Below, in pieces: positions 15,794-24,927 of a stretch of 64,000 bases of DNA. The DNA comes from Variovorax sp. 679 (GTDB taxonomy: Bacteria > Pseudomonadota > Gammaproteobacteria > Burkholderiales > Burkholderiaceae_C). Numbering within the stretch: position 1 is the stretch's first letter; each line of letters starts with the position of its first letter. Both the position numbers and the translations under genes were made by a program. Location of the stretch: NCBI RefSeq assembly GCF_003952185.1, contig NZ_RXFS01000009.1, positions 124,001 through 188,000 on the forward strand, in the 5' to 3' direction. Under the pieces are notes generated by a model. It saw only the letters and a program-made list of their open reading frames with translations. It was not told the origin of the DNA and searched no databases.

Positions 15794-16576
15794 ATGGCCA
15801 TCTCCGCATCCGAAATCAGTGCACGCATCGTCGAGGCGGTGATGGCGCAGAAGCTCGCGCCGGGTTCGCGCCTGGGTGAGCAGCAGCTGGCGATGCTGTT
15901 CGACTGCAGCCGCACCATCGTGCGCGAGGCGCTCACGCGGCTGGCGGCGCGCGGCATCGTCACGGTGAGCGCGCGGCGCGGCTGGTTCGTCATCGAGCCC
16001 TCGCAGGACGAGGCGCGCGAGGCCTTCGAGGCGCGGCGCGTGATCGAACTGGGCCTGATCCGCAGCGCGGGCAGCAACGGCAAGATCGAGAAGACCGCCC
16101 TGCGCCAGCTGAAGGCGCACCTGCAGCGTGAAAAGGCTGCACTGAAAGAGAGCGACGTCGGCAACCGCAGCTTCCTGCTGGGCGACTTCCACGTGTGCCT
16201 GGCCGAATGCCTGGGCAACACGCTGCTGGCCGACACGCTGCGCGACTACACGGCGCGCACCACGCTGATCGCCATGCTCTACCAGTCCACGCACGACGCG
16301 GTGCAGTCCTGCGAGGACCACGTGCAGATCGTCGCGGCACTGGAGCGCGGCGACCACGCCGCCGCCGAGGCGCTGATGGCCGAGCATATCGGCACGGTGC
16401 AGTCGGCCCTTCGCGTTCAGGCACCCACCGATCCGCTGGCCCAGCTGCGCGACGCGCTGGCGCCGCTGCAGAACACGGCCGCCGCCGCTGCGCCCGCCAC
16501 ACCCAAGGGCAAGCGCCGCAAGCCCGGTGCGCCCCCCGATTCCGATTCTTCGACTTACCTAGGAGCCCTGCTATGA
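15794..16576 (+). CDS. GntR-family regulator, FadR (FCD) subfamily
   Basis: A 260-residue regulator. The N-terminal winged helix (residues 1-60) includes GSRLGEQQLAMLF and SRTIVREALTRLAARGIV. The C-terminal all-helical FCD ligand domain follows, with Asp/His-type metal-binding positions (DFHVCLAE, about 133-140; CEDHVQIVAALE, about 175-186). Such domains bind small carboxylates. The last residues (KGKRRKPGAP) form a basic tail. The stop overlaps the next gene's start (ATGA), so the regulator and transporter are one transcription unit. A perfect palindrome sits just upstream. Confidence 0.9.
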   Translation: MAISASEISARIVEAVMAQKLAPGSRLGEQQLAMLFDCSRTIVREALTRLAARGIVTVSARRGWFVIEPSQDEAREAFEARRVIELGLIRSAGSNGKIEKTALRQLKAHLQREKAALKESDVGNRSFLLGDFHVCLAECLGNTLLADTLRDYTARTTLIAMLYQSTHDAVQSCEDHVQIVAALERGDHAAAEALMAEHIGTVQSALRVQAPTDPLAQLRDALAPLQNTAAAAAPATPKGKRRKPGAPPDSDSSTYLGALL

Positions 16577-17373
16577 CCTTCTCTGCATCCAAACGCCGCG
16601 TCGCCCTCGCGCTCGCTTCCGCCGCCATGCTGGCCTCGGCCGGCGCCGCGCACGCCCAGAACGCGCTGGACAACGTGCTCAAGGCCAAGACCATCAAGAT
16701 CGCCGTGCCCACCGACTACCCGCCCTACGGCTCGGTCGACAAGAACATGAAGCCGCAGGGCCTCGACGTGGAGATGGCCGAGCTCATCGGCGCCAAGCTC
16801 GGCGTGAAGGTCGAGCTGGTGCCCGTGACCAGCGCCAACCGCATCCCGTACCTGCAGACCCGGAAGGCCGACCTCGTGATCTCCACGCTGGGCAAGAACG
16901 CCGAGCGCGAGAAGGTGATCGATTTCTCGTCGGCCTACGCTCCCTTCTTCCAGGCCGTGTACGCCGCCAAGAGCATGAAGCTCACCAGCTTCGCCGAGAT
17001 GGCCGGCAAGACCGTTGCCGTGACGCGCGGCGCGATGGAAGACCAGGAACTGAACAAGGTCGCGCCGCCGAACGTCGACTATCGCCGCTTCGAGGACAAC
17101 AACGCGACCATCGCGGCCTTCGTGGCCGGCCAGACGCAGACCCTCGCGACCAGCGCCGCGGTCGCCGGCGACATGCTCGCCAAGAACCCGAAGGTGAGCG
17201 CCGAGTTCAAGCTGCTGCTGAAGGACAGCCCCTGCTTCGTCGGCATCGCCAAGGGCGAGACCGCGCTGAAGACCAAGGTCAACGAGATCATCGCGGCAGC
17301 CAAGAAGGACGGCACGCTGGACGCCATGTCGAAGAAGTGGCTGGGCAAGGCCGCCGGCGACCTTCCCGTCTGA
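16573..17373 (+). CDS. Periplasmic amino-acid-type ABC binding protein
   Basis: A 266-residue family-3 solute-binding protein (HisJ/GlnH type). It has a signal peptide (1-28, ending GAAHAQ) and the fold markers TIKIAVPTDYPPYGSVD, GLDVEMAELIGAKLG and ADLVISTLGKNAERE. AGGAG lies in front of ATG 16573, which overlaps the GntR stop. With the two permeases and ATPase downstream it forms a complete importer. The ligand may be an amino acid, or an amine or acid made from the neighbouring catabolic pathway. Confidence 0.92.
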   Translation: MTFSASKRRVALALASAAMLASAGAAHAQNALDNVLKAKTIKIAVPTDYPPYGSVDKNMKPQGLDVEMAELIGAKLGVKVELVPVTSANRIPYLQTRKADLVISTLGKNAEREKVIDFSSAYAPFFQAVYAAKSMKLTSFAEMAGKTVAVTRGAMEDQELNKVAPPNVDYRRFEDNNATIAAFVAGQTQTLATSAAVAGDMLAKNPKVSAEFKLLLKDSPCFVGIAKGETALKTKVNEIIAAAKKDGTLDAMSKKWLGKAAGDLPV

Positions 17374-17380
17374 ACGGGCA

Positions 17381-17475
17381 CTCCCCCATGCTTCGCGCAC
17401 TTCGTGTCGCTGCGCACACCCCCTCGCCGGGGGCAACGCCTGCGGCCCGGCGAAGCCGGTTCCGCGGCGTTCCAC
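17381..17475 (+). repeat. Intergenic GC-rich repeat element, copy A
   Basis: This 95-nt stretch lies between the binding-protein and permease genes and matches, in inverted orientation, the one at 37571-37667. Shared blocks include GCGCACTTCGTGTCGCT, CTGCGGCCCGGC and AAGCCGGTTCCGCGG. It can fold through GGCCCGGCGAAGCCGG and CCCCCTCGCCGGGGG. It accounts for nearly all of the 116-nt gap inside an otherwise tight operon. I take it for a REP-like element typical of Comamonadaceae. Confidence 0.75.
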
Positions 17476-17489
17476 GAACAGACTGACCT

Positions 17490-18152
17490 ATGAACATCGA
17501 GTTTGATTTCGGTGCGGTGCTCTCCGAGTGGCCGCTGCTGCTTCGCGGCGTGGCGTGGACCGTCGGCCTGACCGCCGTGGGCACCGTGCTGGGCATGATC
17601 GTCGGCACTTTCTGCGCATGGGCGCGGGCCGATGGCCCGAAGTGGCTGCGCGCCATCGTGGGTACGTACGTGGAGCTGATCCGCAACACGCCCTTCATCG
17701 TGCAGCTGTTCTTCATCTTCTTCGGGCTGCCGGCGGCGGGTGTCAAGCTCACGCCGGAGGTGGCCTCGGTGATCGCAATGGTGCTGAACCTCGGCGCCTA
17801 CTCCACCGAGATCATCCGCGCCGGCATCGAGGCCACGCCCAAGGGGCAGATCGAAGCGGCCGTGAGCCTGGCGCTGAGCAAGTCGCAGGTGTTCCTGCGC
17901 GTGGTGCTGCCGCCGGCGCTGAAGAAGGTGTGGCCCGCGATGGTGAGCCAGATCGTCATCGTGATGCTGGGCTCTGCCGTGTGCGGGCAGATCTCCACCG
18001 AGGAACTGAGCTACGCGGCCAACCTGATCCAGAGTCGCAACTTCCGCGCCTTCGAGGCTTTCATCGTCGCCACGCTGATCTACCTGGCGCTGTCGGTGGC
18101 GCTGCGGCGGCTGCTCGACTGGGCGGGACCGAAGTTCTTCTTCGGCCGCTGA
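17490..18152 (+). CDS. Polar amino-acid-type ABC permease, subunit 1
   Basis: A 220-residue HisM/GlnP-type inner membrane permease with about five helices. The EAA loop that contacts the ATPase is visible as EAAVSLALSKSQVFLRVVLP (about 121-140). VELIRNTPFIVQLFF (about 62-76) is the family's conserved early segment. It is the first of two homologous permeases and probably forms a heterodimer with the next. The gap in front holds the repeat element. Confidence 0.92.
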   Translation: MNIEFDFGAVLSEWPLLLRGVAWTVGLTAVGTVLGMIVGTFCAWARADGPKWLRAIVGTYVELIRNTPFIVQLFFIFFGLPAAGVKLTPEVASVIAMVLNLGAYSTEIIRAGIEATPKGQIEAAVSLALSKSQVFLRVVLPPALKKVWPAMVSQIVIVMLGSAVCGQISTEELSYAANLIQSRNFRAFEAFIVATLIYLALSVALRRLLDWAGPKFFFGR

Positions 18153-18177
18153 CCGAACGAACACGGGTTCCCTCACC

Positions 18178-18814
18178 ATGGCTGACTTTTCTCTCTGGGA
18201 CATCCTGCGCAACCTGTTGCTGGCGCTGCGCTGGACCGTCGTGCTCTCGCTCATCGCCTTCATCGGCGGCGGCATCGTGGGCGCGCTGCTGCTGTTCCTG
18301 CGGCTGCGCGGCGGCAAGGCGATCGGCAGGGTCGTGGGCCTGTACGTGCAGCTCTTCCAGGGCACGCCGCTGCTGATGCAGCTGTTCCTGGCCTACTTCG
18401 GCATCGCCCTCTTCGGCATCGATGTGTCGGCGTGGACCGCCGCCAGCGTGGCGCTCACGCTCTACACCAGCGCCTTCCTCACCGAGATCTGGCGCGGCTG
18501 CGTGGCCTCGATCCCGAAGGGGCAGTGGGAAGCATCGGGCAGCCTCGCGCTGAGCTTCGGCGAGCAGCTTCGCCACGTGATCCTGCCGCAGGCCGTGAAG
18601 ATCGCCATCGCTCCCACCGTGGGTTTCCTGGTGCAGGTCATCAAGGGCACGGCGCTCGCGTCGGTGATCGGCTTCGTCGAACTCACCAAGGCCGGCAGCA
18701 TGATTTCGAACGCCACTTTCCAGCCTTTCGTGGTGTTCAGCTGCGTGGCCCTGCTTTATTTCGTGCTGTGCTTCCCCGTGAGCCTGTACGCCAAGAACCT
18801 CGAGAGGAAATCCC

Positions 18815-18831
<17 letters not shown>
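18178..18831 (+). CDS. Polar amino-acid-type ABC permease, subunit 2
   Basis: A 217-residue permease homologous to its upstream neighbour. It has the conserved YVQLFQGTPLLMQLFL (about 58-73) and the EAA-type loop EASGSLALSFGEQLRHVILP (about 118-137). About five membrane helices. It starts 25 nt after the first permease, and its 3' end overlaps the ATPase gene by 17 nt, in keeping with one operon. Confidence 0.92.
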
Positions 18832-19589
<758 letters not shown>

Positions 19590-19597
<8 letters not shown>

Positions 19598-19688
19598 GCG
19601 GGCCGTCGGCCTGGGCTATCCTCTGCCCGTGGCCTGCCTGTACATCGCGCCGATCATTCGCATCATTCCGAAAGGGATGGTGGGTTAG
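19590..19688 (+). CDS. Short ORF (32 codons, or 19 from an internal GTG) before a terminator
   Basis: ATG 19590 overlaps the ATPase stop and opens a 32-residue frame ending IAPIIRIIPKGMVG. A GTG at 19629 would give the last 19 residues only. The peptide is hydrophobic with a basic RIIPKG tail. It ends 30 nt before a strong intrinsic terminator, the geometry of leader peptides or small membrane peptides. No clear ribosome-binding site is seen for either start. I cannot assign a function; coding is unproven. Confidence 0.35.
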
Positions 19689-19718
19689 CGCGCAGCGTCA
19701 CAAGCACACGCCACACGA

Positions 19719-19741
19719 CCCGCCCCGAGAGGCGGGTTTTT
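19719..19741 (+). terminator. Intrinsic terminator
   Basis: CCCGCC (19719-19724) and GGCGGG (19731-19736) form a stem with a CCGAGA loop, followed by TTTTT. It ends the transport operon or the short ORF, and separates them from the P-loop kinase gene. Confidence 0.85.
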
Positions 19742-19788
19742 CGTTTCCCGGGGCGCTTCTTCAAGACCGAACCTTCAGGAGAAACGAA

Positions 19789-20280
19789 TTGACTGCCCCA
19801 TCCACACCCGTGCTTCACATGGTCTGCGGCAAGATCGGCGCCGGCAAGTCCACGCTCACGCGGCAGCTGGCGGCGATGCCCGGCACGGTGCTGATCAGCG
19901 AGGACTCGTGGCTCGCCGCGCTCTACCCCGGCGAGATCCGTGAACTGCCCGACTACGTGCGTTGCGCCGGCCGGCTGAAGCAGGCAATGGCGCCCCATGT
20001 GGCCGAGCTGCTCGGGGCCGGCGTGTCGGTGGTGCTCGACTTTCCCGCCAACACCGTGGCCAGCCGCCGGTGGATGCGCGGCATCTTCGAGACGGCCGGC
20101 GCGGCGCACAGGCTGCACTTCCTCGACGTGCCCGACGCGGTCTGCAAGGAGCGCCTGCGCGCGCGCAACGCGAGCGGCACGCATCCCTTCGAGACGACGG
20201 ACGAGCAGTTCGACCTGATCACCAGCCACTTCGCCGCGCCCTCGCCGGAAGAGGGCTTCGACGTGATCAGGCATGCCTGA
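19789..20280 (+). CDS. P-loop ATPase/kinase-like protein (AAA_33/zeta-toxin-like)
   Basis: A 163-residue P-loop protein with Walker A GKIGAGKST near residues 14-22 and a DFPANT segment in the position of the catalytic Asp of small-molecule kinases, then LHFLDVPDAVCKERLRARN. Relatives phosphorylate small molecules or nucleotides. Start is TTG 19789, with AGGAGA 7 nt upstream; no ATG is available before the P-loop. No antitoxin gene is adjacent, so I do not call it a toxin. Confidence 0.8.
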   Translation: MTAPSTPVLHMVCGKIGAGKSTLTRQLAAMPGTVLISEDSWLAALYPGEIRELPDYVRCAGRLKQAMAPHVAELLGAGVSVVLDFPANTVASRRWMRGIFETAGAAHRLHFLDVPDAVCKERLRARNASGTHPFETTDEQFDLITSHFAAPSPEEGFDVIRHA

Positions 20281-20303
20281 GGCATGGCTATGCTCATGCC
20301 CCC

Positions 20304-20810
20304 ATGCAGATCGAACAAGCTAGGCCCTCCGAAGCAACCACCGTCGCGGCCGTGTTGAACGAAGCCGCCCGATGGATCGCCGCCGAGGGCCGTCCGCTGT
20401 GGTCGGGAGCGGAGATTGCCCTCGAACGCATCCAGCGCGACACCGACGCCGGCAGCTACTTCATCGCGCGCAGCAATGGCGAGGTGGCCGGCGTCGTGCG
20501 GCTCGACCTCGAGGATCCGAACTTCTGGCCCGAGGTCGAAGCCGGTACCTCGCTTTACGTGCACAAGCTCGCCGTCAACCGCGCGCATGCCGGGCAAGGC
20601 GTGCCGCTGCAACTGCTGGACTTCGCACGCGAGCGCACCCGCAGCCTGGGGCGCCCCTTCCTGCGGCTGGACTGCATGGCCGACCGCGCGCCGCTGCGCG
20701 CGCTGTACGAGCGATTCGGCTTCTCGCTGCACAGCGTGATCCGCAAGGGCGAGTGGTCCTTCGCCCGCTATGAGCTTCCGGTTCAGTCGTCCGGCGACTC
20801 GTCTTCCTGA
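20304..20810 (+). CDS. GNAT-family N-acetyltransferase
   Basis: A 168-residue GNAT acyltransferase. The acetyl-CoA-binding region is VHKLAVNRAHAGQGVPLQLL (about 90-109), followed by LRLDCMADRAPLRALYERFGF. The Q/RxxGxG/A loop is present as AHAGQG. Substrate is unknown. It follows the kinase gene by 23 nt. The 3' end overlaps tail-to-tail by 28 nt with the glycosyltransferase gene on the other strand. Confidence 0.88.
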   Translation: MQIEQARPSEATTVAAVLNEAARWIAAEGRPLWSGAEIALERIQRDTDAGSYFIARSNGEVAGVVRLDLEDPNFWPEVEAGTSLYVHKLAVNRAHAGQGVPLQLLDFARERTRSLGRPFLRLDCMADRAPLRALYERFGFSLHSVIRKGEWSFARYELPVQSSGDSSS

Positions 20811-22402
20811 GCCGCGGGCTCGGGCAGTTGCACGGCCCACCAAAGCTTGCCCGTCACCCAGTGCCGCTCGAGGCCGGGCGGTGGCGCGGAGTTCTCGTCG
20901 CCCACCCACAGCACGCCGTGCCGCCGGATCTGCGCAACGCTCAGCCATGGGCTGGCCGTCATGTCGCCGTCGAGCAGGACCAGCGGCCGCTCGGGCATGC
21001 GCAGCGCGAAGGCGCTCGCGATCCGCGCCGACCCGGCGACGATCCTGACCGGACCGCCGAGCACTGCACGCGCGGGCGGCCCGATGCGCTGCGCGAAATG
21101 CTCCGAACGAAAACCGGCGGACCGGCTCTTCGACAGGCCCAGGCCGCTCATCGGCGACATCACCCAGGTCATTGCAAACAGCAGGATCTGGACCGCAAGA
21201 AAACCGGTGACGGCGTCGCGCCGCTCGATGCGATGCCACCGGCCCGTGGGAAGAAAGAGCATCAGCGCTGCGCAGGTGAAGGACATGAAGGCCGTCCCCC
21301 ACTGGAACTGGAGATCGGCGCCGGTCGCGAGGCCGATCACCACGATCGTCAACAGCGGCAACAGGCCCCAGATGAGAAGGAAGACCCGGGCGTCCGGGCC
21401 GATGACGGGGACCGGGTCGGACGATGCGGGCATGGTCTCGCGCCTCGTCTTCCACAGCAGCCCGGCCGCCAGCAGCAGCGCGGGACTCAGCCGGTTGCAC
21501 TGGTCGGCCAGCCAGTGAACCGCGTGGGCCGCGCGCTGCGCGCAGGCCATCGCGGCGCCCAGCGAGGTATGGGCCGCGTAGCGGAACGGAAGGAAATCAT
21601 TCGCCACCAGCCACCAGAGATGGGGCGCGAAGACCACGGCCGCGACCATCGCGGCGTTCAGCAGGCCGCGCAGGTGCAGCGGGTCACGCCAGCCACGCTG
21701 CGCGAGCCAGAAGGCGATGACGCAGAAGGCCGCCAGCACGACCTGGTACTTGGCCAGCGCGCCGAGCCCGAGCATGAGCCCCAGCGCGAGCCAGGCCCTG
21801 GGCGAACGGTCCGCGAAGGCGCGCCAGCAGAACCACGCGGCCGCCGCCACGAACAGCAGCAGCACGGTGTTGTGGTTGTAGAAGTTGGTGCGCCCGCTGT
21901 AGTAGGTGACGCTCAGCGAGCCGAGCATGGCCAGCGCCGCGAAATGATTGCCGGCCAGCTCGCGCACCAGCCGCCACGAAATCAGCAGCGCCCCCGAGAT
22001 GACCAGCGCGCCAGCGGCGCTTACCACCCATTCGTGAATGCCGAAGAGCTGGACCAGCGGCCAGATCATCATGGTGGGCAAGGGCGGATGCTTGTGGTAG
22101 CCCCACTCGATGGAGCGCACCCAGATGAGCTGCTCGACCGAATCCGTCGGTGGCGACCAACTCAGGGCCATGAGCACCGAGACCCAGGCGACGGCCCAGA
22201 CCGCCATCCAGGCCACGGCATCGGGCAGGTGGGCGTTGGCGGACCGGCATGGCGACGATGCCGGCGCATCGCGAGATTCCAGGTCCGTCGGGCGACCGAG
22301 AGCATCCCCGGAGCTGTCGGGTTGAAGCAGCATGAAAAGCATCCGTGTGAGGAGGGAAACGGGCAGGCGTCGGGGCCGCCCTGTCGCTCGCATGGGTTGC
22401 AT
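20783..22402 (-). CDS. GT39-family (ArnT/PMT_2-like) membrane glycosyltransferase
   Basis: A protein of up to 539 residues with about ten membrane helices. The first periplasmic loop has SPPTDSVEQLIWVRSIEWGY followed by HKHPPLP, matching the acidic-residue and HPPL motifs of GT39/ArnT-like enzymes that move sugars from polyprenyl phosphate to lipid A, glycans or proteins. Internal starts at 22342 or 22333 would remove a basic leader and are equally possible. It stands alone without other glycan genes, so its acceptor is unknown. Confidence 0.82.
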   Translation of the reverse strand: MQPMRATGRPRRLPVSLLTRMLFMLLQPDSSGDALGRPTDLESRDAPASSPCRSANAHLPDAVAWMAVWAVAWVSVLMALSWSPPTDSVEQLIWVRSIEWGYHKHPPLPTMMIWPLVQLFGIHEWVVSAAGALVISGALLISWRLVRELAGNHFAALAMLGSLSVTYYSGRTNFYNHNTVLLLFVAAAAWFCWRAFADRSPRAWLALGLMLGLGALAKYQVVLAAFCVIAFWLAQRGWRDPLHLRGLLNAAMVAAVVFAPHLWWLVANDFLPFRYAAHTSLGAAMACAQRAAHAVHWLADQCNRLSPALLLAAGLLWKTRRETMPASSDPVPVIGPDARVFLLIWGLLPLLTIVVIGLATGADLQFQWGTAFMSFTCAALMLFLPTGRWHRIERRDAVTGFLAVQILLFAMTWVMSPMSGLGLSKSRSAGFRSEHFAQRIGPPARAVLGGPVRIVAGSARIASAFALRMPERPLVLLDGDMTASPWLSVAQIRRHGVLWVGDENSAPPPGLERHWVTGKLWWAVQLPEPAAQEDESPDD

Positions 22403-22437
22403 TTCCGCTGCGCAGGAAATGCTGCCTGGTGCGCACG

Positions 22438-22520
22438 TCGAATATAAGCAGTATTTACTACAAGTCTTTGCAATTCGACAAAAAACTTTACCTGCCGTTT
22501 ATAAATCACGCCAATCCTTT
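22438..22520. promoter_or_regulatory. AT-rich intergenic stretch, probable divergent promoter region
   Basis: This segment is far more AT-rich than the window and lies between the divergent GT39 and DUF1439 genes. TATAAA at 22500-22505 is a candidate -10 for the + strand, with a weak TCGACA 19 nt upstream. The remaining gap to 22566 includes the small hairpin GGAGC-CTGCT-GCTCC. No gene is seen here. Confidence 0.4.
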
Positions 22521-22566
22521 CCTGGCGCGAGGGAGCCTGCTGCTCCTGTGGCAAGCTCATGAAAGT

Positions 22567-23148
22567 ATGAACATCCGCACCCCGTCCCCCACCGCCCGCC
22601 GCCGGGTGCTCCGCGCGTTGCTGGGCGCTGCGGCCCTGCAGGCGCCCTTCGCGGCGCTGGCCGGCTTCAATTTCTTCACCAGCGAATACACCGCCAGCCG
22701 CGACGAGCTGCAGGCGCAGATCGCCAAGCGATTCCCGGTGGCCGAGCGCTACGCCGAAATCTTCATGGTCGGGCTGCGCGATCCGCAGCTCGGCCTGAAC
22801 GCGCAGGCCAACCGCGCAGCCATCACCGCCACCCTGACCATCGCGAGCCCGCTGCTGGCGGCCTCGCCGGTGCAGGGCGTGGTGTCGGTCAGCAGCGCGT
22901 TGCGATACGACGTCACCGCCCGAGCCCTGCGGCTCGACCAGCCCAAGGCCGAGCGGCTGGAACTGCAGGGCATCGAGGGGCGCGACGCCGAGCGGCTGCA
23001 GAAGATCGGTGCCGTGGTCGCGCAGGAACTGCTGCAGGGCCAGGTGCTGCGCAGCTTCACGGCCGACGAACTCACGGTCGGACGCAAGACCTACGAGATC
23101 GGCGACATCACGGTGCAGGACAACGGGATCAAGGTGCAACTCAAATGA
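22567..23148 (+). CDS. DUF1439 (YceB-like) envelope protein
   Basis: A 193-residue exported protein of the DUF1439/YceB type, a small lipoprotein-like group with no proven function. The N-terminus has RRR followed by a hydrophobic stretch (residues 12-32), a signal peptide without a clear lipobox cysteine. FNFFTSEYTASRDELQAQI and YEIGDITVQDNGIKVQL are the recognisable start and end of the domain. The stop overlaps the next ATG (ATGA), so it is co-translated with the phosphodiesterase gene. Confidence 0.82.
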   Translation: MNIRTPSPTARRRVLRALLGAAALQAPFAALAGFNFFTSEYTASRDELQAQIAKRFPVAERYAEIFMVGLRDPQLGLNAQANRAAITATLTIASPLLAASPVQGVVSVSSALRYDVTARALRLDQPKAERLELQGIEGRDAERLQKIGAVVAQELLQGQVLRSFTADELTVGRKTYEIGDITVQDNGIKVQLK

Positions 23149-24143
23149 AGAAATACACACTCCTGGCCTCCGCCCTGCTTCTTGCCGGCTGCGCCGCCAT
23201 CGCGCCCACGGCAAGGCAGCACTTCGACCTGGAGGCCCACCGCGGCGGACGCGGGCTGGCGCCCGAGAACACGCTGGCCGCGTTCTCCAATGCCGTCGAC
23301 ATGGGCGTGACCACGCTGGAGCTCGACATCGGCCTCACGGCCGACGGCGTTGTCGTGATCTCGCACGACACCTCGCTCAACCCCGACCACACGCGCGACG
23401 CGGGCGGCGCATGGCTGGCGCCGAAGAGCGGCGCCCCGATCCGCTCGCTCACGCTGGCGCAACTGCAACGCTATGACGTGGGCCGCATCAATCCGGCCAG
23501 CAACTACGGCAAGCAGTTCGCGCTGCAGATACCGCGCGACGGCGAGCGCATTCCCACACTGGCGGCGCTCTTCGCGCAGGTGCAGGCGCGTGGCGCCGAC
23601 GCGGCCACGGTGCGCTTCAACATCGAGACCAAGATCGACCCGTCGAAGCCCGACGAGACCGCCGCGCCCGAGCCGATGGTGCGCGCGCTGCTCGCCGAGA
23701 TCGACAAGGCGAAGATGGCCGACCGCGTGACCATCCAGAGCTTCGACTGGCGCACGCTGACGCTGGTCGGCAAGCTCGCGCCGCAGCTGCCGCGCGCCTA
23801 TCTCACAACGCCCCGCACGCTGAAGGACAAGAGCTGGACCGATGGCTTCGACCTGGCCAGCTTCGCCTCGGTGCCGCAGATGGTCAGGGCTGCGTCGGCC
23901 AACGCGCCGAGTCCGGTGATCTGGTCGCCGGCCTTCGCCGACCTGACGCCGGAAGTCATCAGGGAAGCGCAGAAGATCGGCATGAAGGTGCTGCCCTGGA
24001 CCGTGAACCAGCGCGCCGACATGCAGCGCCTGATGGACTGGGGCGCAGACGGGATCATCACCGACTACCCCGACATCCTGCGCGACCTGATGCGCGAGCG
24101 CGGGCTGTCGCTGCCGCCGCCCGGCAAGAGCAGCCAGTCATGA
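23145..24143 (+). CDS. Glycerophosphodiester phosphodiesterase lipoprotein
   Basis: A 332-residue GDPD enzyme that hydrolyses glycerophosphodiesters to glycerol-3-phosphate and an alcohol. It has a lipoprotein signal with LAGC (Cys16). Catalytic and metal residues are present: His32-Arg33 in AHRGGRG, Glu41, Glu59 and Asp61 in LELDIG, and His74 in ISHD. Expected to be membrane-anchored and periplasmic, scavenging phospholipid debris. ATGA overlaps join it to genes on both sides. Confidence 0.92.
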   Translation: MKKYTLLASALLLAGCAAIAPTARQHFDLEAHRGGRGLAPENTLAAFSNAVDMGVTTLELDIGLTADGVVVISHDTSLNPDHTRDAGGAWLAPKSGAPIRSLTLAQLQRYDVGRINPASNYGKQFALQIPRDGERIPTLAALFAQVQARGADAATVRFNIETKIDPSKPDETAAPEPMVRALLAEIDKAKMADRVTIQSFDWRTLTLVGKLAPQLPRAYLTTPRTLKDKSWTDGFDLASFASVPQMVRAASANAPSPVIWSPAFADLTPEVIREAQKIGMKVLPWTVNQRADMQRLMDWGADGIITDYPDILRDLMRERGLSLPPPGKSSQS

Positions 24144-24415
24144 GCGCCGCGCTGCAACTCGACGCCATCGCCGCGCGCGTCGCGGCCCTGCGCGACGGCG
24201 GCGGATCGATCACCACGCTGTCGAACGAGGCGCGCACCAGCACCGAGCTGCTGGGCGCCCTGCCCCCGCGCTACGGCGAGGTGCTGCTGAACCTGCTCGA
24301 CCGGCTGGAGTCGGGCGCGCTCTTCAGCGAGGAGAGCTGCTCCTTCAGCCAGAAGGACCTGCTCGACAACCTGCAGGTGTGGGCCGACAAGGCCCGGAGC
24401 CAGCTGGTGCCTTGA
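24140..24415 (+). CDS. Small hypothetical protein, third gene of the GDPD operon
   Basis: A 91-residue soluble, mainly helical, acidic protein. Its ATG overlaps the phosphodiesterase stop (ATGA). No signal peptide or membrane segment. A single Cys (ESCSF) and a conserved-looking RYGEVLLNLLDRLESG segment are visible. I do not recognise the family. Its position implies co-expression with the two envelope proteins. Confidence 0.75.
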   Translation: MSAALQLDAIAARVAALRDGGGSITTLSNEARTSTELLGALPPRYGEVLLNLLDRLESGALFSEESCSFSQKDLLDNLQVWADKARSQLVP

Positions 24416-24439
24416 AGCCCCGGTTTATCATTTCGCCCC

Positions 24440-24850
24440 ATGCGCACCCTGCTGCTCGCCATCATGATCGTCCTGCTGCCCGTTCGCGGCTGGCTCGGCG
24501 ATGCCATGGCGGTCGAGATGGTGCGGCATTCGCTGCCGGCGGTTGCGGCGGCATCCATGGCGACCGCGGCGGCCGAAGCCCATTGCCACGAGGCGATGGA
24601 GGCCGGCGACAGCGGCATGAGCATGGACATGTCCTCGCATGGCGACAGCCATGACGGCAACAGTTCCGATCACTCTGATCACCAAGGCTGCGGCACCTGC
24701 ACCGCATGCCAGGTCTGTCACACGGTGGCGCTGGGCGGCCTGCCCCTTGCCGACGCCGTGAATGACGCCCCCCGCATGCAGCCCACGGCGCATGCGGCGC
24801 GCTTCGTCAGCGCGGAGCCCGTTTCGGGCCTGAAACCACCCATTTCCTGA
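24440..24850 (+). CDS. Exported Cys/His/Met-rich small protein (DUF2946-like), head of the copper operon
   Basis: A 136-residue protein with an N-terminal hydrophobic signal (1-25), a His/Met/Asp-rich middle (SGMSMDMSSHGDSHDG) and the cluster CGTCTACQVCH (about residues 84-94). It ends with GLKPPIS. This layout fits small copper-linked DUF2946-type proteins, some of which act as copper-sensing upstream ORFs in Bordetella. It may bind copper, or may work mainly through its translation. TATCAT lies 8 nt before the ATG, hinting at a leaderless message. Family assignment is moderate. Confidence 0.75.
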   Translation: MRTLLLAIMIVLLPVRGWLGDAMAVEMVRHSLPAVAAASMATAAAEAHCHEAMEAGDSGMSMDMSSHGDSHDGNSSDHSDHQGCGTCTACQVCHTVALGGLPLADAVNDAPRMQPTAHAARFVSAEPVSGLKPPIS

Positions 24851-24927
24851 TCTCCCTGCCCGTAGTCCGTCCGCAGTGAGCCCGTTCCGGCTCGCGGCGT
24901 CCGTCGTATTGCTCATGGAGATCGAGC

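Noticed and set aside
14203..16236. 677-codon minus-strand frame over the MFS and GntR genes
   Set aside because: It runs antisense to two well-supported genes and has no recognisable domain.
19789..20810. P-loop kinase plus GNAT as a toxin-antitoxin pair
   Set aside because: Both look like stand-alone enzymes; neither resembles an antitoxin, and zeta-toxin-specific motifs are not clear.
20828..22447. 539-codon frame antisense to the GT39 gene
   Set aside because: Arg/Gly/His-rich shadow of a membrane protein gene; no start signal or motif.
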